Shown: positions 55,971 to 64,000 of the stretch, in pieces
Numbering within the stretch: position 1 is the first letter of the stretch
How the letters are laid out: each line of letters starts with the position of its first letter
Assembly (NCBI GenBank): GCA_965223235.1
Contig: CBDCVV010000021.1
Location: forward strand, 124,001-188,000
Direction of reading: 5' to 3'
From: UBA2589 sp965223235
GTDB taxonomy: Bacteria; Gemmatimonadota; Gemmatimonadetes; Longimicrobiales; Gaopeijiaceae
DNA: 64,000 bases
Notes under the pieces: model-generated
Databases searched by the model: none
What the model was told of the DNA's origin: nothing
The model's input: the letters and a program-made list of their open reading frames with translations, nothing else
Made by a program: the position numbers and the translations under genes

Positions 55971-57877
55971 CAGTTCATCGGTAGGCGGATGGTGAGTGGA
56001 ACCGGGACCCGGTCCTCGATCCGAACGAGCTGAGTACTGCGTATCACTCGTCCGTCGATCACGGAGTAGACACCGCCGGCGCCCTCCACCTCCACAAGAC
56101 TCCCCAGCATCGCGTCGACTTCGCCGTCGCCGACCTGCCCTGGGCGTAACGCCTCCAGGAGTAGCGCCGCTGCATCGTACCCGATCTCGGGAGCGATACC
56201 GACGAGCGACTTACGGAACCGCTCCTCATACTCAATACGGAACGTCTCTCGAATCGGGACCTCTTCCTCCGAGGCAACCGGAGCCGTGGCCACGACGCCT
56301 GTCGTGTGGCGCGGATCCACGGCCTGCAATGCCAGGGGGTCCGTCCAACCCGAGGTGCCCAGTAGCTCGATGGCGAGCGTGTCCAATCCGAAGTGCTGAA
56401 GTTGCGGAGCCAGCAGCTCTACATCCTCGGGGGGGAGCGGCAGAAATACCGCCACAGGCTCAAGCATATGAACGGGCAGCGGCTCCTCGTCGGCCAGGTT
56501 CAGCGCGGCCAACTCTGCCGCGCGTAGGACGCGACGCGCGCCTTCGATCTGCTCCTCAAAGAAGGTGGCGCCCACTTCGTAGGGGAAACGACCGACTACC
56601 GGGATCCCGTGTGCACCCACCGCCTGGGTGAACGCCTCGGCCTCGACCTCGGCTTGCGCCGAGAGCGGATACACGATCGCCACCCGTTGAAAACCGCGGC
56701 TTGCCGCATACTCACCCACACTCGCGGCCGCTCCTGGATCCGAGCTCTCAAGCGAATAGGTGGCAACCCCGGCTTCGGCGGCGCTCCGAGCTGTGGGAGA
56801 TATCAGCGGGACTTGCTGCGTTCTCGCATCGGCCGCAGTCATGAGGGCCTCGTCGACGAGCATGCCCACGATTCCATGGACACCGTCAGCTTCGAGCTGA
56901 CTCACTGCGGTGGCGGTAGAGGCAGAGTCAGCCTGATTGTCTCGGATCACGAGTTCGACGTCGAAGTCCTCGCCGAGCACCGTCGCCGCCGCAATCTCGA
57001 TCCCCTCCGCAACTTGGGCGGCGAACTCGGCGAGAGACGGTGGACCCGAGAGAGGTAGGACGACGCCGATACGAAAGTTGGTCACCCGAACGCGTCCATC
57101 CGGAAACTCACCGGCCAACACTGCCTGAGCCCACTCCAGATCCACGCCGCTCGCCCCTGCCGAGACCGCTCTCGCGGCAAAGGCCTCGGCCTCCCCAAGC
57201 TGGCCCAGGGCCAGGAGGCGAACCGCCAGCCTCGCATCCGCGACCGGAAGGAGAGGGCTACCCACTTCAGCTGAATCGAGCGCGGCTTGGAGTTCGGCTA
57301 GAGCTGCCGAGTCTGCCGCGACACGCATGAGCTCCGACGCCCTCGCAACGTCATCGGTGGGCGCACCATCGTCGATCTCGAGGAGGTGGGTGACCTGTTC
57401 GAGTGGAGCCCCTTGGCTCGAGCGCGCCCTCGTGATCCGCATCTCCGTGGTTCTCGGATCATTCTGCGCGAGGAGAGCGAGATACTGAGTCGCCGCGGCG
57501 TCGGCTGCTGCGAAATCCCCGACTTCGACTGCGGAGAGAGCGGTGAGTCGAAGCCCTTCGCCGGAGACGTCGGACGCCGGGAAGTCCGCGAGGAGCTCTT
57601 CCGTGGTTCTCAGCACCTCGAAGTACCGTCTCGCGTCAAAGGATCGACGTGCATCCGCGAACAACGCAGCCGCTGCGCTCTGATCCGCTGCCGAGATCGG
57701 ACCGGGCTCGACGATCACCGTCGGAAGCGTCGGGTCCAACCCGGCGTCTCCTGCCACCGACCCGAGTGTTTGGCACGCCCCGAGAGCGAAGAGGAGGCCG
57801 GCCGACGCACAGCTGCGAAGCACAGCTGTTCGCCGACCGGCCACCTTCGTCAGAGCGGCTTCAAACACAGTCGTCAA
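55970..57877 (-). CDS. Lipoprotein with periplasmic-binding (LpoA/ABC substrate-binding type) domain
   Basis: The product has 635 residues. The lipobox is ASAGLLFALGAC, Cys at 35. The start codon is uncertain: TTG 57877 or the GTG three codons later; no good ribosome site is visible. An N-terminal helical TPR-like part (about 60-260, FADARRSFDARRYFEVLRTT) leads to a type-1 periplasmic-binding domain (about 270-630): FRIGVVLPLSGPPSLAEFAA, DVELVIRDNQADSASTATAV, LISPTARSAAEAGVATY and RVAIVYPLSAQAEVEAEAF. The combination equals LpoA-type proteins that bind penicillin-binding protein PBP1a from the outer membrane. A branched-chain amino-acid ABC receptor is the alternative, but no transporter is nearby. 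Confidence 0.82.
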   Translation of the reverse strand: MTTVFEAALTKVAGRRTAVLRSCASAGLLFALGACQTLGSVAGDAGLDPTLPTVIVEPGPISAADQSAAAALFADARRSFDARRYFEVLRTTEELLADFPASDVSGEGLRLTALSAVEVGDFAAADAAATQYLALLAQNDPRTTEMRITRARSSQGAPLEQVTHLLEIDDGAPTDDVARASELMRVAADSAALAELQAALDSAEVGSPLLPVADARLAVRLLALGQLGEAEAFAARAVSAGASGVDLEWAQAVLAGEFPDGRVRVTNFRIGVVLPLSGPPSLAEFAAQVAEGIEIAAATVLGEDFDVELVIRDNQADSASTATAVSQLEADGVHGIVGMLVDEALMTAADARTQQVPLISPTARSAAEAGVATYSLESSDPGAAASVGEYAASRGFQRVAIVYPLSAQAEVEAEAFTQAVGAHGIPVVGRFPYEVGATFFEEQIEGARRVLRAAELAALNLADEEPLPVHMLEPVAVFLPLPPEDVELLAPQLQHFGLDTLAIELLGTSGWTDPLALQAVDPRHTTGVVATAPVASEEEVPIRETFRIEYEERFRKSLVGIAPEIGYDAAALLLEALRPGQVGDGEVDAMLGSLVEVEGAGGVYSVIDGRVIRSTQLVRIEDRVPVPLTIRLPMN

Positions 57878-57892
57878 GACGTGATCACAGGG

Positions 57893-60034
57893 CTACTCGC
57901 CCCCGTCCGCCTCTTCGCCTCCCGCTTCATCCGCATCCCCTTCGGGCTCCCCTGCCGCCTCATCGCTACCGCCTTCTTCCCCAGAATCGCCGGTCTCCGC
58001 AGCTGCGGCGGCTGCCGCGGCTTCACCGGTGGCTTCCTCCGCTGCCTCGGCGGCGGACTTCAATTCACCATCCGGGCCCTGGATCGCTCCCTGACGAGCC
58101 CGCGGACGGATGAACTCATCGTCGTCGTCGGCCTCCGCCGCACTCGCACGCGCAGCAGCCTCCGCAGCAGCCTCCGCCGCCGCGATGCGTGCGGCCTCGA
58201 TCTCTTCCTGACTCTTCCGGGCAGGCACCTCGCTCACCTCGAGCACGACGCGCCGATTCACCGCATCCGACTCGATCACCCGGAGTGGTACACCGTCACC
58301 CGCGCCGTAGAACTCTTCCAGCTTCTCGGGGTCGTCGACACCTGCATGGGTCGACGGCACGAAGCCCTCGAGTTCGTCTTCGAGTGCGACCACTACCCCG
58401 TTGTCCTGAAGGCGGAGTACCGAACCGTCCAACTCGACACCCGGTGCAAAGCGATCCGCGATCGCCGGCCATGGATCCTCCTCGAGCTGCTTGATACCGA
58501 GCGAGATCCGTTTGTTCTCGGCGTCGACATCGAGCACCATGACTTCGAGTTCGACGCCCTTGTTCACGATCTCCGAGGGGTGCTCAACCCGACGCGTCCA
58601 GCTCATGTCCGAGACGTGGACGAGGCCGTCGATGCCAGGCTCGATCTCTACGAAGGCACCGAAGGAGGTGAGGTTCCTCACCGCGCCCGAAAGCTTCGTT
58701 CCGGAGGGGTACTTCACCGGCAGGGCGAGCCACGGATCTTCTTCGATCTGCTTCATCCCGAGTGAGATCTTCTCGTCGTTCGGATCGACCTTGAGGACGA
58801 CGGCTTCGATGTCCTCTCCGATCGACACAACCTTCGACGGGTGCCTCACGTTGCGCGTCCACGACATCTCGGAAATGTGGACGAGCCCCTCGACTCCCTT
58901 CTCGAGCTCGACGAACGAGCCGTAGTTCGTGATCGAGACGACCCGACCACGCACACGAGAACCGACGGGGTACTTCTTGTCGATGTCGGTCCACGGGTAC
59001 GGCAGCAGCTGCTTGAGTCCGAGTGAGATCCTCTCACGGTTCCAATCGATGTCGAGCACCTTCACGTCGATCTTCATGCCGATATCGACGACTTCCGAGG
59101 GATGCCCAACCCGGCCCCACGACATATCTGTGATGTGGAGGAGTCCGTCCAACCCGCCCAGGTCGATGAAGGCGCCGAAGTCCGTGATGTTCTTGACCAC
59201 ACCTTCGCGCACCTGTCCGACGAGCAACTCCTTGACCAGGGTTTGACGCTTGGTCTCCCGCTCGGCCTCGAGGATCACGCGGCGGGATACCACGATGTTT
59301 CGCCGACGCTTGTTCAGCTTGATGATCTTGAACTTGTACACCTCGCCAATCAGGTCCTCGATGTTCGGGACCCGGCGCAGAGCGATCTGCGATCCAGGCA
59401 AGAAGGCGTCGACGCCCATCAGATCGACCGTCACGCCGCCTTTGATCTTGCGAACCAGCGTCCCCTTGACCGGCTTGTCTGCCTCGTGCGCCTCTCGGAT
59501 CTTCTCCCAGACGCGCAGGAAGTCGGCCTTCTTTTTCGAGAGGACCACGACACCGTCGTCATCCTCCAAGCTCTCCAGCAAGACCTCGACTTCGTCCCCT
59601 TCTTCTGGGGCGTCCTTGAACTCGTCGAGCGCAACCGCGCCCTCCGACTTGAAGCCGAACTCGAGGATCACCGCCGCATCCGTAACTCGAAGGACACTCG
59701 CGTTGACGATCTCACCCTCGCGGAAGGCTTGGAATCCGCCGCTGAACTGCTCGAGCAGCGATTCGAACTCCTCCTTCGAGGTGTCGAGGATCTCCTCACC
59801 GTATGGATCGAAGATCAGCTCTGGAGAGATGCCCTCTGGAACGTCCAAGACGGCGACGCGGGCAGCCGCCGCTTCAGCGGCCTCCTCGGCCGCGATCTCT
59901 TCGGCGCTCAGCGTGGTGACCTCTCCGGTCAAAGCATCAACGACGACTTCCTCGCCGGCGGCAAGTGCGTCCGTGTTTGGAGCGCTCGTGTCCTCGGACG
60001 CGGACGGCGCTTCCTGGGTCTCGTTCTCGGTCAT
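57893..60034 (-). CDS. rpsA: 30S ribosomal protein S1
   Basis: The product has 713 residues. It binds mRNA at the 30S subunit. Six S1/OB domains are visible at about 105-175, 190-255, 275-345, 360-430, 447-517 and 535-605; the later ones show clear repeats (GVVKNITDFGAFIDLGGLDG, GRVVSITNYGSFVELEKGVE, GAVRNLTSFGAFVEIEPGID, with HPSEVV/HPSKVV after each). It has an unusual long N-terminal Ala/Glu region (about 1-80) and a C-terminal acidic, Ala/Gly/Glu-rich tail of about 95 residues. Both are atypical of E. coli S1 but common in GC-rich phyla. The gene follows cmk as in many bacteria, with a terminator in between. Confidence 0.95.
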   Translation of the reverse strand: MTENETQEAPSASEDTSAPNTDALAAGEEVVVDALTGEVTTLSAEEIAAEEAAEAAAARVAVLDVPEGISPELIFDPYGEEILDTSKEEFESLLEQFSGGFQAFREGEIVNASVLRVTDAAVILEFGFKSEGAVALDEFKDAPEEGDEVEVLLESLEDDDGVVVLSKKKADFLRVWEKIREAHEADKPVKGTLVRKIKGGVTVDLMGVDAFLPGSQIALRRVPNIEDLIGEVYKFKIIKLNKRRRNIVVSRRVILEAERETKRQTLVKELLVGQVREGVVKNITDFGAFIDLGGLDGLLHITDMSWGRVGHPSEVVDIGMKIDVKVLDIDWNRERISLGLKQLLPYPWTDIDKKYPVGSRVRGRVVSITNYGSFVELEKGVEGLVHISEMSWTRNVRHPSKVVSIGEDIEAVVLKVDPNDEKISLGMKQIEEDPWLALPVKYPSGTKLSGAVRNLTSFGAFVEIEPGIDGLVHVSDMSWTRRVEHPSEIVNKGVELEVMVLDVDAENKRISLGIKQLEEDPWPAIADRFAPGVELDGSVLRLQDNGVVVALEDELEGFVPSTHAGVDDPEKLEEFYGAGDGVPLRVIESDAVNRRVVLEVSEVPARKSQEEIEAARIAAAEAAAEAAARASAAEADDDDEFIRPRARQGAIQGPDGELKSAAEAAEEATGEAAAAAAAAETGDSGEEGGSDEAAGEPEGDADEAGGEEADGGE

Positions 60035-60129
60035 GCTGGTAGGGGGCTCACGCGGCGTGCCGCGGAGCGCGCTCTCCTAGTTTTTGCCGAGCCTGCCTGG
60101 TGTTCCACGGCAGTCACGGGTTCGAGTGG

Positions 60130-60154
60130 AAAAAAAAGAAAGGCCGAAGCCTTT
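60130..60154 (-). terminator. Rho-independent terminator after cmk
   Basis: On the minus strand AAAGGC-TTCG-GCCTTT (60139-60154) forms a 6-bp stem with a stable UUCG loop, followed by CTTTTTTTT (60130-60138). It is the cleanest intrinsic terminator in the window, 53 bp after the cmk stop, and separates rnz-aroA-cmk from rpsA. Confidence 0.9.
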
Positions 60155-60207
60155 CGACGACGCTCGGGCGTGGCGCTGACGCGCGATCCCTCCCAAGCCG
60201 AGGAAAG

Positions 60208-60912
60208 CTATGGACGCCTAGACAGGGCGTCAACGAGCTCCACGATCGCGTCCACCTGCTCTCGGAAATCGAGTCGGGTGGTATCGATCAAGTGCGCGTC
60301 ATCCGGCTTGCGAAGAGGGGAATGCAATCGCTCGGAGTCCTTGCGATCCCGGGCCGCCATCGCCTGGCGTCGATCCTCCACGTCTTCGTCGGAAGGAGTG
60401 TCGATTCCCTCTTCGAGAAGTCGGCGGCGGGCCCGCTCGGTCAACTCGGCTACCAAGTAGATCTTCACCTCGGCGTCGGGAAAGACCACGCTCCCCATAT
60501 CCCGACCGTCGGCCACGAGTCGTCCATGCTCTCCAGCTCGCCGCTGCAGCTGGAGAAGAGAAGCGCGCGACGGTCTGAGCGCAGCCACCACGGGTACGCA
60601 CTCCGTGACGCGACGGCTCCGTAGCTCCTCCCCGACGACTCTTCCGCCGACCAGAACGTCAAAACCTCGCTCGCCGGCGACGATGGAGACATCGAGGGCC
60701 CTCATGTCTGCTTCGGTCAATCCCTCCCACTCCCGCTCGGGGACCGGCGACTCGAGCAAGGCAAGCGTCAGAGCTCGATACAGGGCGCCGGAGTCGAGGT
60801 GTCGATAGCCCAGTTCAGCAGCCACTGCCTTGGCGGTCGTGGATTTTCCGGAGCCCGCTGGCCCATCCAACGTGACGATCGGTCCCTCTCGCGGAATGCG
60901 ACCCTCGTTCAC
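60208..60912 (-). CDS. cmk: Cytidylate kinase
   Basis: The product has 234 residues. It phosphorylates CMP and dCMP with ATP. The P-loop is TLDGPAGSGKSTTAKAVAAE, followed by YRHLDSGALYRALTLALLES (substrate), the RRVTECVPVVAAL segment, GRLVADGRDMGSVVFPDA, and the lid RARRRLLEEG. The GTG start overlaps the aroA stop (GTGA). aroA-cmk-rpsA is a deeply conserved order. Confidence 0.95.
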   Translation of the reverse strand: MNEGRIPREGPIVTLDGPAGSGKSTTAKAVAAELGYRHLDSGALYRALTLALLESPVPEREWEGLTEADMRALDVSIVAGERGFDVLVGGRVVGEELRSRRVTECVPVVAALRPSRASLLQLQRRAGEHGRLVADGRDMGSVVFPDAEVKIYLVAELTERARRRLLEEGIDTPSDEDVEDRRQAMAARDRKDSERLHSPLRKPDDAHLIDTTRLDFREQVDAIVELVDALSRRP

Positions 60913-62219
60913 ACGGCGGCTCCCGCTGCTCTGAGGGCGGAACGAAAGTCCGGGAAGCTGACCCGAGCCACATCCGGGTCATCGACCTCGATCTCGTTTT
61001 GAGGAAGCGCGCCCAGCACTCCAAATGCCATTGCGACCCGGTGATCGTGGTGCACATGCACACGGCCCCGCAGGGGCCGTTCACTACCGTGTACGACGAG
61101 CCCATCGTCGAGTTCCTCGACCTGCGCCCCGACGCTCCGAAGGTTCTCGACTACAACCGAGATACGATCAGACTCCTTAGTTCGAAGCTCCTCGGCCCCT
61201 CGAATCACCGTGTCTCCGTGAGCAACGGCTCCCATGACAGCGATGAGCGGTAGCTCGTCGATCACGCTCGGGATATCGACGTCGGTCAGATCGACGCCCC
61301 GCAGCTCTCCGCCACGTACCGTCACGTCTCCGTAAGGTTCGGGGACATCACTCCCCGAAGAGTGCTCGACTCCCACCTGCACCCCCATCGACTCCAAAAC
61401 ACGAAGGAAACCCGTGCGAGTCGGGTTGAGCCCTACATCCGCTACCGTCAGCTCGCCCGGAACACCTCCCAGTGCACCGAACGCGAGAAGGAACGCGGCC
61501 GAGGACACGTCTCCGGGCACGTGCATGTACAAAGGGCGGATCTGCTCCGGGGGATCACGCATCTCGACCCGCCATCCCTGCCCTCGAGGGTGGGAGATGA
61601 CCGAAACACCGACGTGTGCAAGCATGCGTTCCGTGTGATCCCGCGACTTCGACGGCTCTTCGAGGAGAACGAACGCCCCGCCGGTCAGCCCTGCGAGGAG
61701 AATCGAGCTCTTGACCTGGGCACTCGCGACCGGCGAGAACCATTCAATAGGATCCAGCGAAGCCTTCCCTTCGATCCGCATCGGGAGCCGGCCCTCTCCC
61801 TCGAGCCACTGGCTGCGGGCACCCATGGCGTGTAGAGGCTTGGCGATGCGCTCCATCGGTCTGGTCCGTAGTGACTCATCTCCGTCGAGCGTACTTCGGC
61901 CCACTCGGCTGGCCAGGACCCCGGCGAGTAGTCGCGCGCCGGTACCGCTGTTGCCTAGATCGAGTCGATCGACGGCCCCCAGTCCCTTGAGTCCGACCCC
62001 GACAATCCGAATCTCGTCTCCATCGGTGGGCAGCTCGGGTATCTGCGCGCCCATGGCGCGAAGTGCCTGCGCCGTCGACTCCACGTCTCCACCGTGCAAT
62101 AGCCCTGTGAGGCGACTCTCCCCTGTGCCGAGCGAGGCGAGAATCAGCGCGCGCTGACTAATCGACTTGTCTCCCGGAACCCGAAGAGGGGCCCCCGCCC
62201 CAAGCCTTGTTCGCCTCAA
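60909..62219 (-). CDS. aroA: 3-phosphoshikimate 1-carboxyvinyltransferase (EPSP synthase)
   Basis: The product has 436 residues. It joins PEP to shikimate-3-phosphate in aromatic amino-acid synthesis. Signatures are VPGDKSISQRALILASLGTG (Lys18), LGNSGTGARLLAGVLASR (the PEP-loop region in place of the classical LGNAGTAMR) and the C-terminal RTKESDRISVVVENL. Its loop belongs to the class II-like group by eye, though glyphosate sensitivity cannot be predicted. The start is TTG, overlapping the rnz stop (TTGA). Confidence 0.94.
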   Translation of the reverse strand: MRRTRLGAGAPLRVPGDKSISQRALILASLGTGESRLTGLLHGGDVESTAQALRAMGAQIPELPTDGDEIRIVGVGLKGLGAVDRLDLGNSGTGARLLAGVLASRVGRSTLDGDESLRTRPMERIAKPLHAMGARSQWLEGEGRLPMRIEGKASLDPIEWFSPVASAQVKSSILLAGLTGGAFVLLEEPSKSRDHTERMLAHVGVSVISHPRGQGWRVEMRDPPEQIRPLYMHVPGDVSSAAFLLAFGALGGVPGELTVADVGLNPTRTGFLRVLESMGVQVGVEHSSGSDVPEPYGDVTVRGGELRGVDLTDVDIPSVIDELPLIAVMGAVAHGDTVIRGAEELRTKESDRISVVVENLRSVGAQVEELDDGLVVHGSERPLRGRVHVHHDHRVAMAFGVLGALPQNEIEVDDPDVARVSFPDFRSALRAAGAAV

Positions 62220-63169
62220 TCCGGCCCTCGTCCCATCGAGGGTGCCGGAACGTGATCTTCAGCCAAGAGCGGCACCTCGATCTCGAGGCCGTCTCGAGCC
62301 ACCCTCGTTGCCGAGAAAATCTCACGGGCCTCTGCAAGGAGCTGTCCCGGGGTGTCCGAGTAGCGCGCCGACACGTGCGTGAGGACGAGTTCACGGACGC
62401 CGGCGGAGACCGCGACCCGCGCCGCTTCTTCGGCCGTGCTGTGCCCGGTGGCTCGAGCCCGCGCAGCTTCCTCGCGGCAGAAGGTCGCCTCGTGCACGAG
62501 AAGGTCGGCACCTTTCGCCCGCTCGACCGTCTCACGACAAGGACTGGTATCCCCCGTATACACGATCGTTCGGCCGGGCCGAGGTATGCCAACGAGGTCG
62601 GCTGCTCGAATGATGTTGCCGTCCACCTCAACGTCTTCACCTCGGTGAAGCCGTCCAAAGAGCGGGCCGTCGGGCACGCCCAACTCGCGTGCCCGGTCCA
62701 CGTCGAAGCGACCCAACCGATCTTCCTCGACTAACGCCCAACCCACCGCATCGGTCCGGTGCTGCACGGCGAAAGGCTCGATCACGTATTCACCCTGGTC
62801 GATGTGCTCGCCCGGCCCGACCTCGACAACCTCGACTGGGAAGTTCGTCCGATGGGGTCCCAAATTCACTACCTGGTCGAGCACCGCTCGGGAGTTACGA
62901 GGTCCGTAAATCGTGATGGGCTCCGTCCGATCCTGAAGCGCCATCGTTCGAAGTAGCCCCGTGATTCCGAGGATGTGATCGGCGTGGGTATGGGTCACGA
63001 AAATCGCGCGGACCCCAAATCCACACTGGTACCGCATCATCTGGCGCTGCGTCCCTTCCCCGCAATCGAAGAGGAAAAGGTCCCCCTCACGCTGGACGGC
63101 AAGCCCGCTCACGTTGCGCCCCACGGTCGGGCGGGCCGCTGCGGTACCGAGGAAGGTGAGACGAATCAT
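62216..63169 (-). CDS. rnz: Ribonuclease Z
   Basis: The product has 317 residues. It trims tRNA 3-prime ends. ATG 63169 begins MIRLTFLGTAAARPTVGRNV, the family start. The metallo-beta-lactamase zinc site is HTHADH (60-65). Further ligands lie in IVYTGDTSPCRE and VLTHVSARY. The exosite region FAVQHRTDAVGWALVEEDRL is as in RNase Z. Because the tmRNA and possibly other RNAs here lack an encoded CCA, this endonuclease would process their ends. Its stop overlaps the aroA TTG. Confidence 0.93.
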   Translation of the reverse strand: MIRLTFLGTAAARPTVGRNVSGLAVQREGDLFLFDCGEGTQRQMMRYQCGFGVRAIFVTHTHADHILGITGLLRTMALQDRTEPITIYGPRNSRAVLDQVVNLGPHRTNFPVEVVEVGPGEHIDQGEYVIEPFAVQHRTDAVGWALVEEDRLGRFDVDRARELGVPDGPLFGRLHRGEDVEVDGNIIRAADLVGIPRPGRTIVYTGDTSPCRETVERAKGADLLVHEATFCREEAARARATGHSTAEEAARVAVSAGVRELVLTHVSARYSDTPGQLLAEAREIFSATRVARDGLEIEVPLLAEDHVPAPSMGRGPD

Positions 63170-63239
63170 CGTCGCAGAAGAGGATCGTGGGACGCCCTTG
63201 CGACCCGAAATGGGGTGCACAGGGCAAGGTAGCCGGACG

Positions 63240-64000
63240 CTACCAGATGCGGAATTGAATCTGGAAGAGCCGTCCCGGCTGAGGGAGGCCGCATTGATCG
63301 AACACGGAGGCGTCCGTGACGTTCAAGAGAGCCACCGAAGCGTCGAGGCGACTCAACGTTCTCCCACCGCGGAGGCCGAACAGGCGGCGAGCCCGCAGAT
63401 CCAAGATGCGGCTCGAAGCGAGGGGCTGAAGTCCGCCGGCCTCGGGATTCTCGCATAGCTGCTCCCCCATGTACCGGACCTCAGACCCGACATGAATACC
63501 GCCGTGCAACGGAATGTTCAGACCGAACTTCCCAGTGATCGTGGGCTCGTACTCCAGGGGGACTTCTTCGCCACTGGGCCCGACCCCGAAGGCATCCTGC
63601 ACGGTCAGGTCGCCGCTTAGGGTGACCCCATGCACAGTGCCGACCACGAGCAGCTCGGCTCCGGTGCTCTGCACCTCGTCTTGATTCACCCGTTGGAATC
63701 TGCGCACCCCGTCGCTACCCGTCACCGATCGCCTTACGATGCCGTCCGTCAGTCGATGGTGGAAGCCAACGAGCTGCACCTCTCCGGGTGCGATCGATGC
63801 CGTGATTCCGGCCTCGGTCCCCACCAGCGTCTCGGGCCGGAGGCCCGGGTTGGGCTCGAACCGACCCAACGCGCCGGAGTAGAGCTCACGTAGAGACGGA
63901 AACCTCGAGCGTCGGCTCATTCCAGCGTGGACCAGTACCCCGTCGGCCACCAACGCGCTCGTACCCACACGCACACCATAGTCCGAGATCGGATCGAGAG
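63240..64000 (-). CDS. TonB-dependent receptor, C-terminal part (gene cut by window edge)
   Basis: The frame is open to the right edge; 253 residues are visible and no start codon is needed. Barrel strands typical of TonB receptors appear: VLVHAGMSRRSRFPSLRELY, ALGRFEPNPGLRPETLVGTE (the PSLRELY...NPxLxPE motif of the barrel), QSTGAELLVVGTVHGVTLSG and LYRLDAS-type strands RTLSRLDASVALLNVTDAS. The last residue is Trp (QIQFRIW), the aromatic C-terminus required for outer-membrane insertion. It imports an iron complex, cobalamin or a polysaccharide; the substrate is undetermined. The stop is 70 bp from the rnz start. Confidence 0.9.
   Translation of the reverse strand, partial: LDPISDYGVRVGTSALVADGVLVHAGMSRRSRFPSLRELYSGALGRFEPNPGLRPETLVGTEAGITASIAPGEVQLVGFHHRLTDGIVRRSVTGSDGVRRFQRVNQDEVQSTGAELLVVGTVHGVTLSGDLTVQDAFGVGPSGEEVPLEYEPTITGKFGLNIPLHGGIHVGSEVRYMGEQLCENPEAGGLQPLASSRILDLRARRLFGLRGGRTLSRLDASVALLNVTDASVFDQCGLPQPGRLFQIQFRIW

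Noticed and set aside
57386..58765. 459-residue plus-strand open frame
   Set aside because: It overlaps the clear lipoprotein and rpsA genes in antisense; composition is that of a shadow frame.
59102..60460. 452-residue open frame on the plus strand over rpsA and cmk
   Set aside because: It is the mirror frame of the conserved S1 domains; high GC leaves few stops. It has no family similarity and no ribosome site.
1..64000. CRISPR array or phage genes
   Set aside because: No short regularly spaced repeats with unique spacers and no phage structural or integrase genes were seen; the only regular repeats are the three 200-bp copies and the 651-bp surface-gene units.

Overview
The window is high-GC DNA from a Gram-negative bacterium with an outer membrane, shown by a TonB-dependent receptor, lipoproteins, and beta-barrel and Tat-exported proteins. 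The best guess is Gemmatimonadota. The reasons are two PadR regulator plus ADOP-type FtsX permease pairs, a Bacteroides-style hybrid two-component sensor, secreted proteins with bacterial Ig, PQQ-propeller or FlgD-like modules, and a mannose-family PTS joined to HPr kinase. Acidobacteriota is the main alternative. No ribosomal RNA gene is present to settle it.

The window has two zones. Positions 1 to about 26,300 are mixed-strand and accessory: a repetitive surface protein cut by the left edge; a DUF1028 gene divergent from PadR-permease pair 1; a secreted serine hydrolase; a GMC oxidoreductase and Tat protein flanked by two halves of a broken LamG gene; DUF427 and creatininase genes; two lipoproteins; a 1346-residue hybrid sensor; three copies of a roughly 200-bp repeat, two of them in tandem against the tmRNA gene; PadR-permease pair 2; dusB; and a PTS EIIA of the nitrogen/fructose type.

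From about 26,350 to the right edge every gene is on the minus strand, mostly in overlapping, translationally coupled runs. Read in the direction of transcription (right to left) these are: a TonB receptor, then rnz-aroA-cmk; rpsA, a periplasmic-binding-like lipoprotein and pccB; a PDZ protein; accC-rlmD-BCCP-mutase; fmdB-argS; a PfkB kinase, purM and a barrel protein; ribD-ribE-ribBA-ribH-nusB-glycosyltransferase; hpf-hprK-EIIA-EIIB-EIIC-EIID-HPr-EI-metK; bfn, a membrane-anchored protein, recO and selB; and a small FlgD-like secreted protein.

Functional themes: (1) propionyl-CoA carboxylation and methylmalonyl-CoA rearrangement (pccB, accC, BCCP, mutase large subunit); (2) a complete mannose-type phosphotransferase chain with HPr kinase, so a possible sugar-sensing circuit; (3) riboflavin synthesis; (4) selenocysteine decoding (selB) and ribosome rescue (tmRNA with a predicted tag ANTDMALAA). 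The most unusual items are the inversion scar through the LamG gene, the repeat family whose units begin with the tmRNA 3-prime end sequence, long inverted repeats in front of the hybrid sensor and in the tmRNA promoter, and a near-perfect internal duplication in the surface protein.
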